Position numbers and translations under genes: made by a program. Shown here in pieces: positions 22,441 to 33,450 of a stretch of 64,000 bases of DNA. The stretch spans positions 27,791,766 to 27,855,765 of the forward strand of contig CM060072.1 in NCBI GenBank assembly GCA_030533445.1, read 5' to 3'. Source of the DNA: Cyprinodon diabolis. Taxonomy: Eukaryota > Chordata > Actinopteri > Cyprinodontiformes > Cyprinodontidae. The notes beneath the pieces are model-generated. The model was not told the DNA's origin and did no database searches. It saw nothing but the letters and a program-made list of their open reading frames with translations. The first letter of the stretch is position 1, and each line of letters opens with the position of its first letter.

Positions 22441-23387
22441 TCCTTCTGTTATCAGCTGATCAGATTGAACTAATTATAATCTAATAAATTACTATTTGAC
22501 AATATGAGTTTGGTATTTGTTAACATTACTATTTTGAACTGTTTGATGTTGTTGCTGCGGGTTATGTGATCTCTAATCAGTGCATCAGAGGTAACCGGGC
22601 CTCGCCTCACAAGGCGGCGGTTTAAACGTGCAGCGGGCATGGACGTTCGTCCAAGCAGACGACCAGAGGGGGCGCAGTCAGCGGTGGTGACTCAATCAGT
22701 TCAAACACACTCATTAAAAAAGCAGCTGGTGATATCTCTTCACATCTCCGTCCACTCGTGTGTTCCTGACTGCATGTTAAGGGGCGTACATGTGTGTGTG
22801 TAAATGTCAGTGAGCAATAAGGCAGCTGGTGGTGTATGCTGGGGGGCATCTCGGTCCCCCCCACCCCCAACCCCCCCTTGTCAGAGTCACAGAGTGTGCT
22901 GCCATGATGTGCCCACTGGCAAAGCCTACCTCCTCCCCGTTCTCTCCCTCTGTCTCGCCTCCCTTTCTTTGTTTCTTTGTATGCTTTCCTCAGTCTGCGT
23001 TTATCCAACCTGCTCTTATTATCCTGTTATTACAGAGCAGATAATGTCATTCCGACACTGTCTGGACATCTGACTGCCCCCTCCGTGACCCCTCGTCTTG
23101 GTTTCCATCCTCCCCAGCCACAGTGTGTGATGGTGAACGCTGCTGGCAGCTGTGTTAGAGAGTCACACTCTGCAGTTTACTGCCCCTGTCTCTCTTTTTG
23201 AGGCCTGATGTGATGGGGCATCGAGCAGCTCACACACATTTGTTACTGACACACTGGAAGTGTGACTGCTGCCGAGTCGTGCCTCCAACCAAAAAAGAAG
23301 ACGGCTCAGAAACGTGTCCCTCTGCCAGGATGATTCACTCAGAGGAGAGAAACTGTTAGGTTATTTGTCAGTGAGAGTGCCACACAC

Positions 23388-23666
23388 CTATAACGTGAAG
23401 CTGTCCAGACACCTCCTTTGAGCCAAAACTGTTGGTGACCTCGCAAGCGTAGCTGCCGCTATCCTCCTGCCTCAGGTCGCTGATGGTCAGCCCGGTCAAG
23501 CGCCGAGTCCAGCGGGCGTCCGAGGGCAGAGATCGGCCATCTTTCAGCCAGCGCACGGTTGGGCTCGGGTAGCCGCCCGCTATGCAGGGGAGCTCGATGC
23601 TCTGGCCCGCGTACACCTCCCCGGCTTGGAAACTGTCCAAGATGGTGGGCGAGGACTCGCTAGGGT
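23388..23666 (-). CDS. dscam: dscam exon, Ig domain 3
   Basis: This single 279-nt exon (93 codons, phase 1-1) encodes a whole Ig domain. It has IELPC (B-strand Cys), [11 protein letters not shown] (core Trp) and [12 protein letters not shown] (F-strand Tyr-x-Cys). It starts at G|AC (Asp) after an AG at 23667-23668 and ends with VIG|GTGTGTG. The base composition is clearly GC-richer than the surrounding intron. Confidence 0.95.
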
Positions 23667-23739
23667 CTGAGGGAGGAGATGGAGTTTAATAAAATAACAA
23701 AAGTAAAACAGACCAGATTAAAAGAACCACAATTCTCAC

Positions 23740-23886
23740 CCATTACTGAAAGCCTGGCCCCGTTGCTTTGCCGCGTTTCACCGCTGTACTTATGCTTGGT
23801 GATGCAGCGGTATGTGGAGAGGGCGTCTTCTTTCTGAACATCAGAGATGTAAAGAGCTCCAAAGGAGGTCAGAGAGAAGCGGTTAC
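23740..23886 (-). CDS. dscam: dscam exon, Ig domain 2, second half
   Basis: This 147-nt phase 1-1 exon encodes [20 protein letters not shown], then the F-strand cysteine in [10 protein letters not shown] and the end of Ig2. The acceptor is CTCCTCAG|GT and the donor is G|GTGAGAA. It joins in frame to the 58759 exon (VPG|N) across 34,872 nt and to the Ig3 exon across only 73 nt. The frame match and conserved residues show that no exon is missing between them. Confidence 0.95.
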
Positions 23887-24236
23887 CTGAGGAGGAAGCA
23901 TGGGACACAGAACAATAATGACTCATTAAAGGAGAAGTGGGAGTTCAGGGATATCATTTTAACAGAAGCTAATGGTTCCATTTGTCTACAAAAGTCAAAA
24001 CTTTTTACTTTCAAGTCATAAATTTCAATTGGAAACAGGCCTGAAACAATTAATCGTAATTCATTGATTATTGAATTATAATTATATATTATATTATAAT
24101 CATCAACTAATTTAGTGATCAATTAATCATTAACTGGAGTATAGAAACTGTAAAAGACACATTTTGCTGAAAGAGCGACCTACTTAAAGCAGTCATATCA
24201 AATTTTTGAAAATATTTGTAAACATTTTGCATTTAA

Positions 24237-25236
24237 TCAATCCATAAATCAATCAATCAAAATGTATTAATATAGCTCTTTACAACAACCAGCAGGGTCC
24301 TGAAGTCCTTAATAAATTAAGTAGAGTCACAACATACAATAGAAAGAGTACAAAGAGAACATAGAAAACATTTAAAACAAAAAGGTTACAAAGAATAAAG
24401 TTATCACCCCACTGCTATGTATCAAAAGCCAGCCTGAACAGATATGTCTTTACTTTGGACCTTAAAAGAGCAATATCTGCCACAGTGCGAATATCCGGGC
24501 TAACGTGTTCCAGAGCATAAATTGCACAGTTTATATCTCAACTTTGGGTCTTCTAAAACCAGCTGACTTGAAGACCGCAATGAACGGTTATGCTGCCGCA
24601 AAGTAAAAATGTAAAACAAATACTCTAGGGCGAGACAATGTAAAGCTTTAAAAACAAACAATAAAATCTTTAAAACTATTCTAAAATGCACCAGGAGCCA
24701 ATGCACAGTATAGAGAAAGGAAGTGACCTGTGCATGTCTGGATGTATTGGTTAGAAAGCAAGCAGCAGCATCTTGCACAAGTTGAAGGTGTGAGATGCTC
24801 ATTTTTATAACATTACTGATTTTTACCAGCCGATCTGGTGTAAGGGGCCAAAGCTCCCGAACTCAGAGCTGGGCCATTCTGCGTACCTGGAGTACTGAAA
24901 ATAATCCATTTAGTTTTACTTTCATTCAAATTAAGAAAATTGTCTGAAAGAAACAACTTAATATCAGTAATACGACCAAGCAAGAAGTTTACTGTCCTTT
25001 GCTTTCATAAACAAATAGATTTGTAAATTATCTGTGTAGCAATTAAATTACAGGTTGTGCTTCCTTGATCGCCCCTAAAGGCAGCGTATATAAAGAAAAC
25101 AGAATAGGACCAAGAATAGATCCCTGTGTTACCCCAAAAGAGACAGTAGCACATGATAAAGGAGACGTCACCAATCATAACAGAAAAGTTCCTATTTGAC
25201 AGGTAGGAGCAGGACCATTTAAGTGCTGAGCCTATC
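24237..25236 (-). mobile_element. L2-like LINE, 5' truncated 1-kb insertion
   Basis: On the minus strand the upstream part contains [14 protein letters not shown], the conserved reverse-transcriptase motif. Downstream is the characteristic C-terminal segment (ISHLQLVQDAAACFLTN, VHWLLVHFRIVLKILLFVFK, HNRSLRSSSQ), then a 3' tail of TTGAT units. It is flanked by TTTAA direct repeats (24232-24236, 25237-25241), which also restore the interrupted MITE. Stop codons and deletions inactivate it. Confidence 0.8.
24500..24802 (-). pseudogene. LINE reverse-transcriptase C-terminal fragment
   Basis: A 100-residue open stretch from the LINE above, MSISHLQLVQDAAACFLTNT and onward, matches the region downstream of the RT fingers/palm that is common in fish L2-type elements. 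It lacks the catalytic YADD region and is not a gene. Confidence 0.7.
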
Positions 25237-25342
25237 TTTAAGATAAAAAGAACTTTCCGTCTGTCAATATGCTCTATCCAGAACTCCTCAAGTGGAATAG
25301 TTCTAGTTTCACCTGGTTTCATTAAATAAAAAGTCTTCTTTA

Positions 25343-25533
25343 GGGGCTTGCTTTGGTGGAGCAGGGGTTAGCACATATGACCCATGTATGGAGGCCTTAG
25401 TCCTTGATGCGGCCGACCCGGGTTCAAATCTGGCCTGTGGTTCTTTGCCGCATGTGTCTCCCCCTCTCTCATACCCCTTTCCTGTAAGCCTACTGTCCAA
25501 AAAACTTGCCAACAGTGCAGTAAACCCTCCCCC
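25343..25533 (+). mobile_element. tRNA-derived SINE with target duplication
   Basis: It has an A-box-like segment (GGTGGAGCAGGGGTTAGCAC) and a clean B box GGTTCAAATC at 25421-25430. A body follows with TTTGCCGCATGTGTCTCCCC and CTCTCATACCCCTTTCCTGT. It is flanked by AAAAGTCTTCTTTA (25329-25342) and AAAAGTCCTCTTA (25534-25546), imperfect duplications consistent with LINE-machinery insertion. Confidence 0.8.
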
Positions 25534-26462
25534 AAAAGTCCTCTTAAACCAATCTTTGACTATCCAATTATTAAATGATTTGCAAAATAAATTTCGGTTG
25601 CAGTTACAATACATAATGTCTAATCAGAAGTCGTAAATTTGGTGCAACAGGATGGTACCACATTTTCACATCCAAATGGATGCTACCCCCATTACTACAG
25701 GGACCATTTATAGCAGTTAATTAATCAGTGGATCAGGTACTACAGGAAGGTGTTTGGAGGACGATAAGTTTCAGTGCTATTTACATGCACAGAATGGTCT
25801 CGTTTCTCTCCTAGAGAGCTATGTGCTAAGTCTTTACTCTCATTGAGTGACTCATTCCTTCTTTTTCGACACAGTAAACGATTCTTAGCTCATTTCCTTA
25901 ACCGTTTTTTCTCAATGCTACTTCCAGACCAAATGTGTTTTGAGAATCTAGGGCGTCTGGTCTGATGTTGGAGTAGGAAAATCTTAATTTTTGCAGCTGG
26001 ATGCAGACCATCAACCAATCAGAGAAGATGAACCAGAAAACGTTTGGGAAACAGAAGCTACACGCAAGCCGTGATCACTTCTACAGAGCAAATAAATCAA
26101 TATGAAGATGTCAAACTCAATTGGTTTTACAAAAGCCAGGAGGAGGGATTCTTTTGGATTCTCTTATTATTATTAATCAACTTAAATATATTGTTACTAA
26201 AAAGTGGCGAAACAGATTAATACCTACATTGATAAAAAATGTTAAAATCTACCAGGGGAAAAGTTTGATACTTGCATTTTACCACAAACCTAAAATATGC
26301 TTTCTAACCATTTTTAGATGGGAAATTTCCGACAGTTGGCTGCAGAGACCTTTTCCTGTGGACTCCCAGCAGCACTATCACCTGCCCCGTAAGGTGGGGG
26401 GACAGTGCTCTAGCTCAGACACGCGCCGAAAAGAACAGAATACACACTGTAAATTATAAGAA

Positions 26463-27077
26463 AAGGAAAATACACTGGGATCAAGTAGCATTTAGCAACG
26501 ACACTGTCAAGGATGGACAGAGGAAACATGCAAGAGGAGGAGAGTTTTGTGTCGGAGGTCGTGGACGAGTCTCCTCCGTCATACATTTTTTATTTAGAAG
26601 AAGAAAGCGAGGATGAAGTTGTTGTGGAAGAGGACGCCAGGGTGGCAGAAGCTTGGTTTGGTGTAGAAGGCTTACAGCCGTGCATGTTTGAGCCCTTGCC
26701 TCGCAACGCTGCCAGTTCTGTTAGCTCTAAGCCTGCCAAACACACAGACGTCCATCCCCGTGAACACTTGAACATAACTCAATGGTACAGTAAATGATTC
26801 TTGTTTCAACCGTTGCGTATATTAGCTGCGAGATTTGAATAAAGATGCTATGACCAAAAAAATGTAATTTACAGATGACCGTTGATATATTATTGGCCGA
26901 ATTAAGGTGTACAGGCTGACGTATAACTAACTGGCCTGCATAAGATAACGGGGGGGAAAAAATTATTTTAAGACAGAAATGCTCTAACTTTTGGGACAAT
27001 ATCGTCTGACAAAGAGTACATTTTAGTTTAAGCCAGAATGATTTGACAGTTAAATATCACTTCCGTATGACTTTAAA
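26463..27077 (+). mobile_element. TTAA-type DNA transposon, copy B (partial)
   Basis: From TGGGATCAAGTAGCATTTAG onward it is closely similar to copy A (13879-14717), including the small ORF, the AACCGTTGCGTATATTAGCT segment and a degenerate right terminus (TTCCGTATGACTTTAAA). The matching left terminus is missing: similarity stops near 26463, so it is truncated or recombined. Confidence 0.7.
26513..26797 (+). CDS. small ORF of TTAA-type element, copy B
   Basis: A 94-residue acidic frame is homologous to 14138-14404. It starts MDRGNMQEEESFVSEVVDES and includes EEDARVAEAWFGVEG and QPCMFEPLPRNAASSV. It differs from copy A by an in-frame codon insertion (NAASS against NASS) and many replacement changes, and runs past the copy A stop. 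No known catalytic motif is present. It is probably an element remnant. Confidence 0.4.
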   Translation: MDRGNMQEEESFVSEVVDESPPSYIFYLEEESEDEVVVEEDARVAEAWFGVEGLQPCMFEPLPRNAASSVSSKPAKHTDVHPREHLNITQWYSK

Positions 27078-28224
27078 ATATTTCCCTACTGATGAATTAA
27101 TAGTTTAACACCTGAAGTGAAATTCCTGGTAATCTGTTTAGTTTTAATCTGTAAAGATTATCACCTGTCCTCTATAGGATCAAGCTGGTAGCATAGTATT
27201 AGTATGCCTATAAGCATTGATATCTGACCTTAAATTCCTGTGTTTTTAAGTCAGGAGGCTGAGCTGATTTGCTGAAGGTGGCAGTTAAGGAGCGTTTCTC
27301 TCACTACATCATGACCTTAGAGGAGGCTCAGGCTGCAATTTCACAGCAGCCTTTGTTTGCCCCCCAGAATGAAGCCTTACAGGATAATAAGCACTTTAAG
27401 TCTGCTACTCTCACAACACCGAAGACATGCCTGTCACAACACCCTGACACAGGCGGGGGGAGAGAGAGGCTGCAGGAGAAAAGGGTGGAGGGGGGGAGTC
27501 AGCTGGATCTGTCAAAGCCACACTTTTTGTTTCGGTCCCCAGGTTCTCTCCTCCGCAGCGGACTGAATTCGTCCCATCTGCAGCTGTGGAAACAACGCTG
27601 ATTACACAACTGGTGTCAGATAATCCATCTCCGTGTCTGTCCATCCTAACCAGGTGGTTCACTGGCTGAATCTTGAGACGATTCTCCTCATGTCTTTGAG
27701 TGAACTCTGATATCGTCTGTCTCACCTCTTTTATCCCTATCGCTTACGCAAGCCTTCAGTCTCTAAGCAGAGTGTCAGACGGAGTGAAATATTAATTACT
27801 AAATCTGAAATCACTGTGTTCCCTCAGTTTTTATTCATGTTGACTTGACTAGATAATGAGCAACAGAGCCAGTGTGGAACACACTTTGGGGCAGATAGAT
27901 GCAGGGATAAAGACACATGCACGTGCCACAAAACATCTAAAACAGGAGATGCATGAATAGTTTCTGTTTAACTTTAGGGACTCCATTTTTAGCTATGGGG
28001 GAAATGGCTGTTGATAAAAGCATATGCATCAATGTCTGAATTTGAAAGTCAATAGTTTGTGTTTGTCAAATCACATCTACATGATCTTCATCTGTGAGAA
28101 TACAAGTTTAATAGTCAAAAATTCAAAGTTACAGCTTTGGAAAAAATACAATAAAGAAAAGCAGAAATTGTATCCGTCTGCTATTCCCGAATCAGGTGGT
28201 TCTATTGGCTTCATCAGGGCGTGA

Positions 28225-28970
28225 TTTACAGCTCTCACTGGAGCGGTTCGCAGCCAAGTGTGAGGCGGCCTGGATGAGGATCAGTGCCTCCAAATCCGAG
28301 ACAATCTTGAGCAAGAAAAGGGTAGAGTGCCTTCTCCGGGTTGGGAGGATGTACTGACCCTAGTGGAGGAGTTTAAGTATCTTGGGGTCTTGTTAACAAA
28401 TGTGGGGAAGATGGAGCGGGAGATCGATAGGCGGATTGGTGTGGCGTCTGCTGTGAAGCAGGCGCTGTGCTAGTCCATTGTGGTGAAGAGAGATCTAAGC
28501 CAAAAGGTAAAGTTCTCGATTTACCGGTCGATCTATGTTCCTACCCTGATCTATGGTCATGCCCTTTGGGTCATGACGGAAAGAATGAGATCGGATACAA
28601 GCGGTTGAAATTAGTTTTCTCTGTAGTGTGTCTGGGCTCTCCCTTAGAGTTAGGGTGAGGAGTTCAGCCATCCAGGGAGGACTCAGAGTAGAGCCGCTGC
28701 TCCTCCACATCTGCCAGTTCAGGTGGCTCGGGCAGCTGGTTAGGATGCCTCCTGGACGCGTCCCTGGTGAGGTGTTCCAGGCATGTCCCACCAAGAAAAA
28801 GAGCCAGAGGGAGACCCATGACACGCTGGAGGGACTATGTTTCTTGGCTGGCCTGGGAGTGCCTTGGGATTCCAACGGAAGAGCTGGCCCAAATGGCTGG
28901 GGAGAGGGACGTCTGGGCCTCCCCCAGATAAGCGGAAGAAGATGGATGGATGGATGGATGGATGGATGGA
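28225..28970 (+). pseudogene. 3' part of a non-LTR retrotransposon (RT C-terminal region), decayed
   Basis: Frames interrupted by stops read LERFAAKCEAAWMRISASKSE, ITxx-like 'VEEFKYLG' remnants, SGLSLRVRVRSSAIQGG and FRWLGQLVRMPPGRVPGEVF. This is the familiar C-terminal segment of an abundant fish LINE family. It ends AGATAAGCGGAAGAAGATGG and passes directly into (GGAT)n (28941-28970), the usual 3' tail. A related copy lies at 32977-33450. Confidence 0.75.
28941..28970. repeat. (GATG)n tail of the LINE
   Basis: Seven GGAT units at the 3' end of the LINE fragment. Confidence 0.9.
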
Positions 28971-29214
28971 GTATAAATCCCATATTTAGGTTTAAAGTGA
29001 ATTTGAATCAAACTTTGTCAAGAAAGCATCACAAATGTAAGAGTATGAATCTGCATTCCCTGGTGAAGCGATTATCCTCCTTACCAGTTGGTGGCGGTAG
29101 TTCATATGAAAGTTGTTAGAGAAAACAGAATAATAAACTGAACATTTAACCACGGGTGGAAATTTCAAGATACAACACACAACTTCCTCCTCTTCTTGTT
29201 TATTGTTTATTTGC

Positions 29215-29560
29215 GCCTAAATTTGTCATTCGTACCACTACATTTTTTATTCATACTTGTACGGTTTTTTATTTGTACAAATTCTAAATTGGAATTTATT
29301 GATTTGACTCTGTGAATCGGGCTTATAAATATGTGATTCATACCCATAAGCAATTTATTTGTACCTGCGATTTTTCAGATTTGTACTCTCACTTTGTGAC
29401 TCTTACTCATAAAGCTTTTAATCTTACTTGTTAATCAGTGATTCATACTTAAATAAAAACCATAATAAAAATACATTTATGTCTACTCGTAAATTTTATA
29501 TTCGTACTTGTATTTTTTCGAAGCTGCAACTTTGTAACTTGTATTCATAACTTCTAAACT
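29215..29560. repeat. degenerate internal repeat rich in ATTCATAC/TTGTAC words
   Basis: Words such as ATTCATACTTGTAC, GATTCATACCCATAA, TTTGTACC, GATTCATACTTAA and ATTCGTACTTGT recur about every 30-60 nt over 350 bp of AT-rich DNA. This suggests a decayed tandem array or a MITE with internal repeats. Confidence 0.45.
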
Positions 29561-31239
29561 TCTCACAGGTGACACGTCTGATGTCATGTATGTATAAATA
29601 ATAACAAAGAAATACTAATCTTAGATATATAAATGGGTATATCGATTTAAATATAAAGTCTTAGATACCTATGTATATGTTTTTATCAACAGTTATTTTA
29701 CCCCGTATTTACTAAGAAGAAAGTGAACATTTCAATTCAGGAATTCAAAAACAATAAAGCTGACACAAATTTTTGTAAAATGCAATATTTTCAAGCAAAA
29801 TTGGGATTAAATGATCAATTATTTAAATGAATATATTGTAATATATAAAACAGGGGTTAGAATCCCTCTGCTTTAATCAACCACGTCTTACTGTTTACCA
29901 AAGGCCTGCAGTGTAAACTTGCATCACGCCAACAGATGCAAACATTTTTAGCCTAAAAATAATTTGCCATTTTTTCTGTATAATTGTTTGCTTAGCTTTT
30001 TGTATTCAACAAAATGGCAGCCGCAGCTGTGGAGCAGCATAACCGTAGAAACCTGCTGCAATAACGACTTTAAAAAGAGAGGAAGGGAAACGTAAAAATA
30101 TCACAAGCAGAAATGTGCGTAAGAGGGAATAAAACAAAAGCATGTCTAAAAATAGAGCACGTACTGTAGCCCTTGTGGGTCCAAAAGTGTGCATGCATGG
30201 AGTGTGAGTTGGGAGCAGCCTCATTTTCTCACATGCAAATGAAGGCGTCGGTGCAAAGATAACGAGGCCCATATTTCCACCTCCTCAGCGGGGCCATTAT
30301 TTATTGATGTTCTGCATCTTTCCCCCCCTCCCTTCCTACTCTCAAGCTTCCTTCATCCTCTCTCTGTTGCTAGGGCCCACTCACCACCATCGTGTTCGGA
30401 TTTCAGCGTACTTTCACCTATTATTCAATCATATTTTGTTTTGCAAAACGCAAAGGATGACAGCGAGCGTGTAACCTCTGTAGTTTGGGAAGGCGCTGAA
30501 ATAAAAAAAGTGGTGAATGAATACATTTGGAGCAATGTGTAGGTTTGTTACCAAGTAGTTTTGATAAACTGTATTTTGAAACTCAATTGTTTTGGTCTGT
30601 TTGACAGTATTTTCTATTTTTTCTTCTTTTTTTTGAGAAGGTCAATCTGCGATTTGAAAAATCAAGCACTTTCTTATGCTGCAGACTTTAGCTTCTGGAT
30701 GTCTCATTGCTGTGAATTGCAAAGGGGGACAATTCCTGCATCTTTGAACCTGAATCATCTGGCTTTAAAGAAAAGGGGCTTCTTTTTATGGGTCATCATG
30801 TGAAATCGGGATGCTAAAGGCTAATGAGCTTCTCCTGCTCCCTTCTCTGGCAGATCACTACCCTTCCCTTAGGCCTGCAGCTCTTCCTCAGGTTGCAGGC
30901 AATTGGAGGACTTTGATGCCTAGACGGCCTTTCTCATGACAACAGAGAAATAAGTTTAGAAGCAAAAATAGCAGAAGGTTAGATCTTTTGCTAACTGTGA
31001 AATAGTGCAAATGTTTATCTATTAAATATGCATACGATACAATCAAAACAATAAACAAAATGGTCCATCCTTTTTTTTTGCATTTTGAGATAATACTATG
31101 CATGTTATTGATATTGCACATGTTGGAGCAACAAAAACATACAGAAAATTGAGCATATTTATCAAAGTTTTCCTTTTAGAATCTGAAAAGTGTGGCATGC
31201 ATTTTACTGATACTGAAGAAACATCTAAAAATAAGTTCA

Positions 31240-31400
31240 AAATCCTTATGTAAAAAATATTTGCCTTTTAATTTGAGCAAGCAAATAGAATGATCTGCCA
31301 TTGGGAAGAGTGTTTTTAAAATAAGATAATTAGATAATATGCACTTGATTTAATATAATGGATTTTTTTACTTAATTGTCTTACTTAGCTGCTCGAATTA
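31240..31400. mobile_element. fragment of CACTGC-type MITE family
   Basis: AATTTGAGCAAGCAAATAGA, ATGATCTGCCATTGGGA and ATGCACTTGATTTAATATAA match, with divergence, the interior of the elements at 6757-7014 and 31690-31910. The ends are not visible. Confidence 0.4.
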
Positions 31401-31689
31401 AGATAAATGCTCTTATGCTTCAGTTTTGGCATCAAATTAATAGTTTGTAAAAATAGCGGTTCCTCTTAGGTTACATCTTTAACAGATTTACATTTCTTCA
31501 TCTCTTTTTGTAAAATATGTTGGAACTTTTACTAGGCCATTCTGTCATTTATGGTGTATGGCAAAGTTTTAAGTATTTTTGAGCCTCCAGAAATATTTAC
31601 CTTTATAAACCTACTCTCTTATTCCTTCATCATAATAATGCTGCCAGTGTCAAGTCCTTTAATTTTTTAGATTAGGGTAAATTTGCACA

Positions 31690-31910
31690 ACACTGCAAAA
31701 TCTGATTTCAAATTAGGCAAATAATCCTTAAAAAAATAGTATTTCCATTAATTTGAGCAGTAAACAGAGTGATCTGCCCATTGAATGAGTGTTTCTGACC
31801 TTAAAAATAGATAATTTCAGGCAGATATATTGTGCTTGAAATAAGATGTTGGAGTCTCTTTTTTTTCTTGTTTTAAACATATATCATCTTAAATTGTCTC
31901 ATTTATCTGC
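31690..31910. mobile_element. CACTGC-type MITE, second fragment
   Basis: It starts CACTGCAAAATCTGATTTCA and has GTGATCTGCCCATTGAATGA and GTGCTTGAAATAAGATG, shared with 6757-7014. The right end is decayed. Confidence 0.5.
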
Positions 31911-32976
31911 ACAAAATAAAATGCACACACTGCAGGTTATTTTCAAAATTGTGTTGGTTGTTTGATTTTGCAGCTGAATTACAAAAACAAACAAACAAAA
32001 ATAAATTGCAAATGGTTTTGCTCGACAAAAACAAGCCGGAATTCTGAATGTGACGTTACCTGAGGTTTTGTGTTTTTTATCTGCTTTATATCTCAACAGC
32101 AAAATGGAGAGAATAATTTGAAAGAAGGTGAGAAAACAGAAGGAAGGAGAATTGGATCAAACACTTCTGACTGTCACCCAAAAGGAGAAGAAAAAAAAAA
32201 CCACAGAGCACATCCAGAGTTATTCTCTGCAGAGCTGGAATATGCTTGGTGCCCACAAATGCTGACATGATAGACACACACACCCTCACAAGCACATTCA
32301 AAACACCCACTCAGCTTAAAATAGGACAAAAAATCCCCACTGGAAGAAAATAATTAATAGGTGCACTGTTAAAATTAGAGCCATGAATGGCAGAAGTCCA
32401 GTTGCTTAATGGAACATGTTAAAGTGGAAAATACAGAGTTTTAGAAAAGTAAGTCAATGTAGAATAGAACAAAATAGAACAGAATGAAAAAAAAAAAACC
32501 TTTACTGCACCTCAGAGGGAAATTCAAGGGTACGAGAAGCAAAGGGCAGCTGGAAGCTTTTAGATCCACACTAAGTAAAACTATATGACACAATGTGAGC
32601 TATAAGAGACTTTTCTGCTCATTTTCCCTTTTCTTCTGTCCTCTTCCTAGTGGCAAAAGGACAGATAGATGGCCAGCTAACCGGGGGTGCAACAGTACGT
32701 ACTCTGTTCTCCAATCTTTCATGCAAAAAAGGAGAAACATCTGAATTCAGAGCAAGAGAACGCCCCAGTATGCCCTCACTCCCCACTCTGTCTCTGTGCA
32801 AATAAGTGATTAAGCTATGCATGCAAGATTTTGCATGCATGCATTTTTTCTAAAATAATACATCTATGGAACATCTAGAGAGGTGCCAAATAAAAAGAAT
32901 ACTATTACTAAAACAGGTATTAGTAGATAAATATTTTATCTGTGATAGATTGGTGACTTTAGCTCAAGTATTTTGG

Positions 32977-33450
32977 TCGTTCACTAGTGAGCGGAGAACG
33001 GCGCAGGAGATCGACAGACAGTTCACTGTCCTGCTGCAATAATGCGGACCCTGCACTGCTCTCAATATCCCAGTTAGTCTACGTTGCTACCCTCAGCTAT
33101 GGTAAGGAAATCTGGATCATGACCAAAGGATCATGGATAGAAGCAGCTGAAATTAGCTTCTTCTCAAAGGTGGCTGGGCTCTCCCTTAGAGAGAGGGTGA
33201 GGAGCTCGTTTATTCAGGAGAGCTGCTTCTCCTTAACTTCAAGTCAGCTGAGGTGGCTCGGATATCTTTTTCTGATGCCTCCTGGATGCCTACCTCAGAG
33301 GGTGATTCAAGTACTTTCACCAGCCGGAGGAGTGTGTCTCTCGGCTGGCCCTGGAATGTCTCAGGCAGTCCCTAGAGGAGATAAGTACAGTATATACCTG
33401 GGGAGAGGGAAGTCTTAGAGTCTCTGCTGCCCCTTATAAGCAGAAGGGTG
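32977..33450 (+). pseudogene. decayed LINE fragment (same family as 28225-28970)
   Basis: The plus strand reads SQLVYVATLSYGKEIWIMTK, SFFSKVAGLSLRERVRSSFI and RWLGYLFLMPPGCLPQRVIQ, collinear with the C-terminal segment of the LINE at 28225-28970. Frameshifts precede and follow. It ends near CCTTATAAGCAGAAGG without a tandem tail. Confidence 0.7.

Larger units (their letters stand above)
19751..23387 (-). other. dscam intron between Ig3 and Ig4
   Basis: A 3,637-nt intron. It holds a DNA transposon at 20048-21221, an adjoining repeat with AATCGATT motifs (21265-22440) and an L1-like LINE end inside that (21578-21880). From 22560 to 23340 the DNA is GC-richer and looks unique, with one AGGGGGCGC (CTCF-like) word at 22667-22675. 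Confidence 0.7.
24038..25610 (+). mobile_element. MITE copy 3 (GGGCTGAAACAATTA family), split by two insertions
   Basis: The left part 24038-24236 (GCCTGAAACAATTAATCG...ATTTTGCATTTAA) and the middle part 25237-25342 (TTTAAGATAAAAAG...GCTCTATCCAGAACTCCTCAAG) join to match the intact copy at 61555-61900. They are separated by a LINE (24237-25236). A SINE (25343-25533) then separates the right end (about 25547-25610, CTATCCAATTATTAAATG...CGGTTGCAGTTAC). Confidence 0.7.

Noticed and set aside
25421..25430. Possible tRNA gene (B box)
   Set aside because: The B box belongs to a SINE with target duplications. No cloverleaf with anticodon stem can be drawn.
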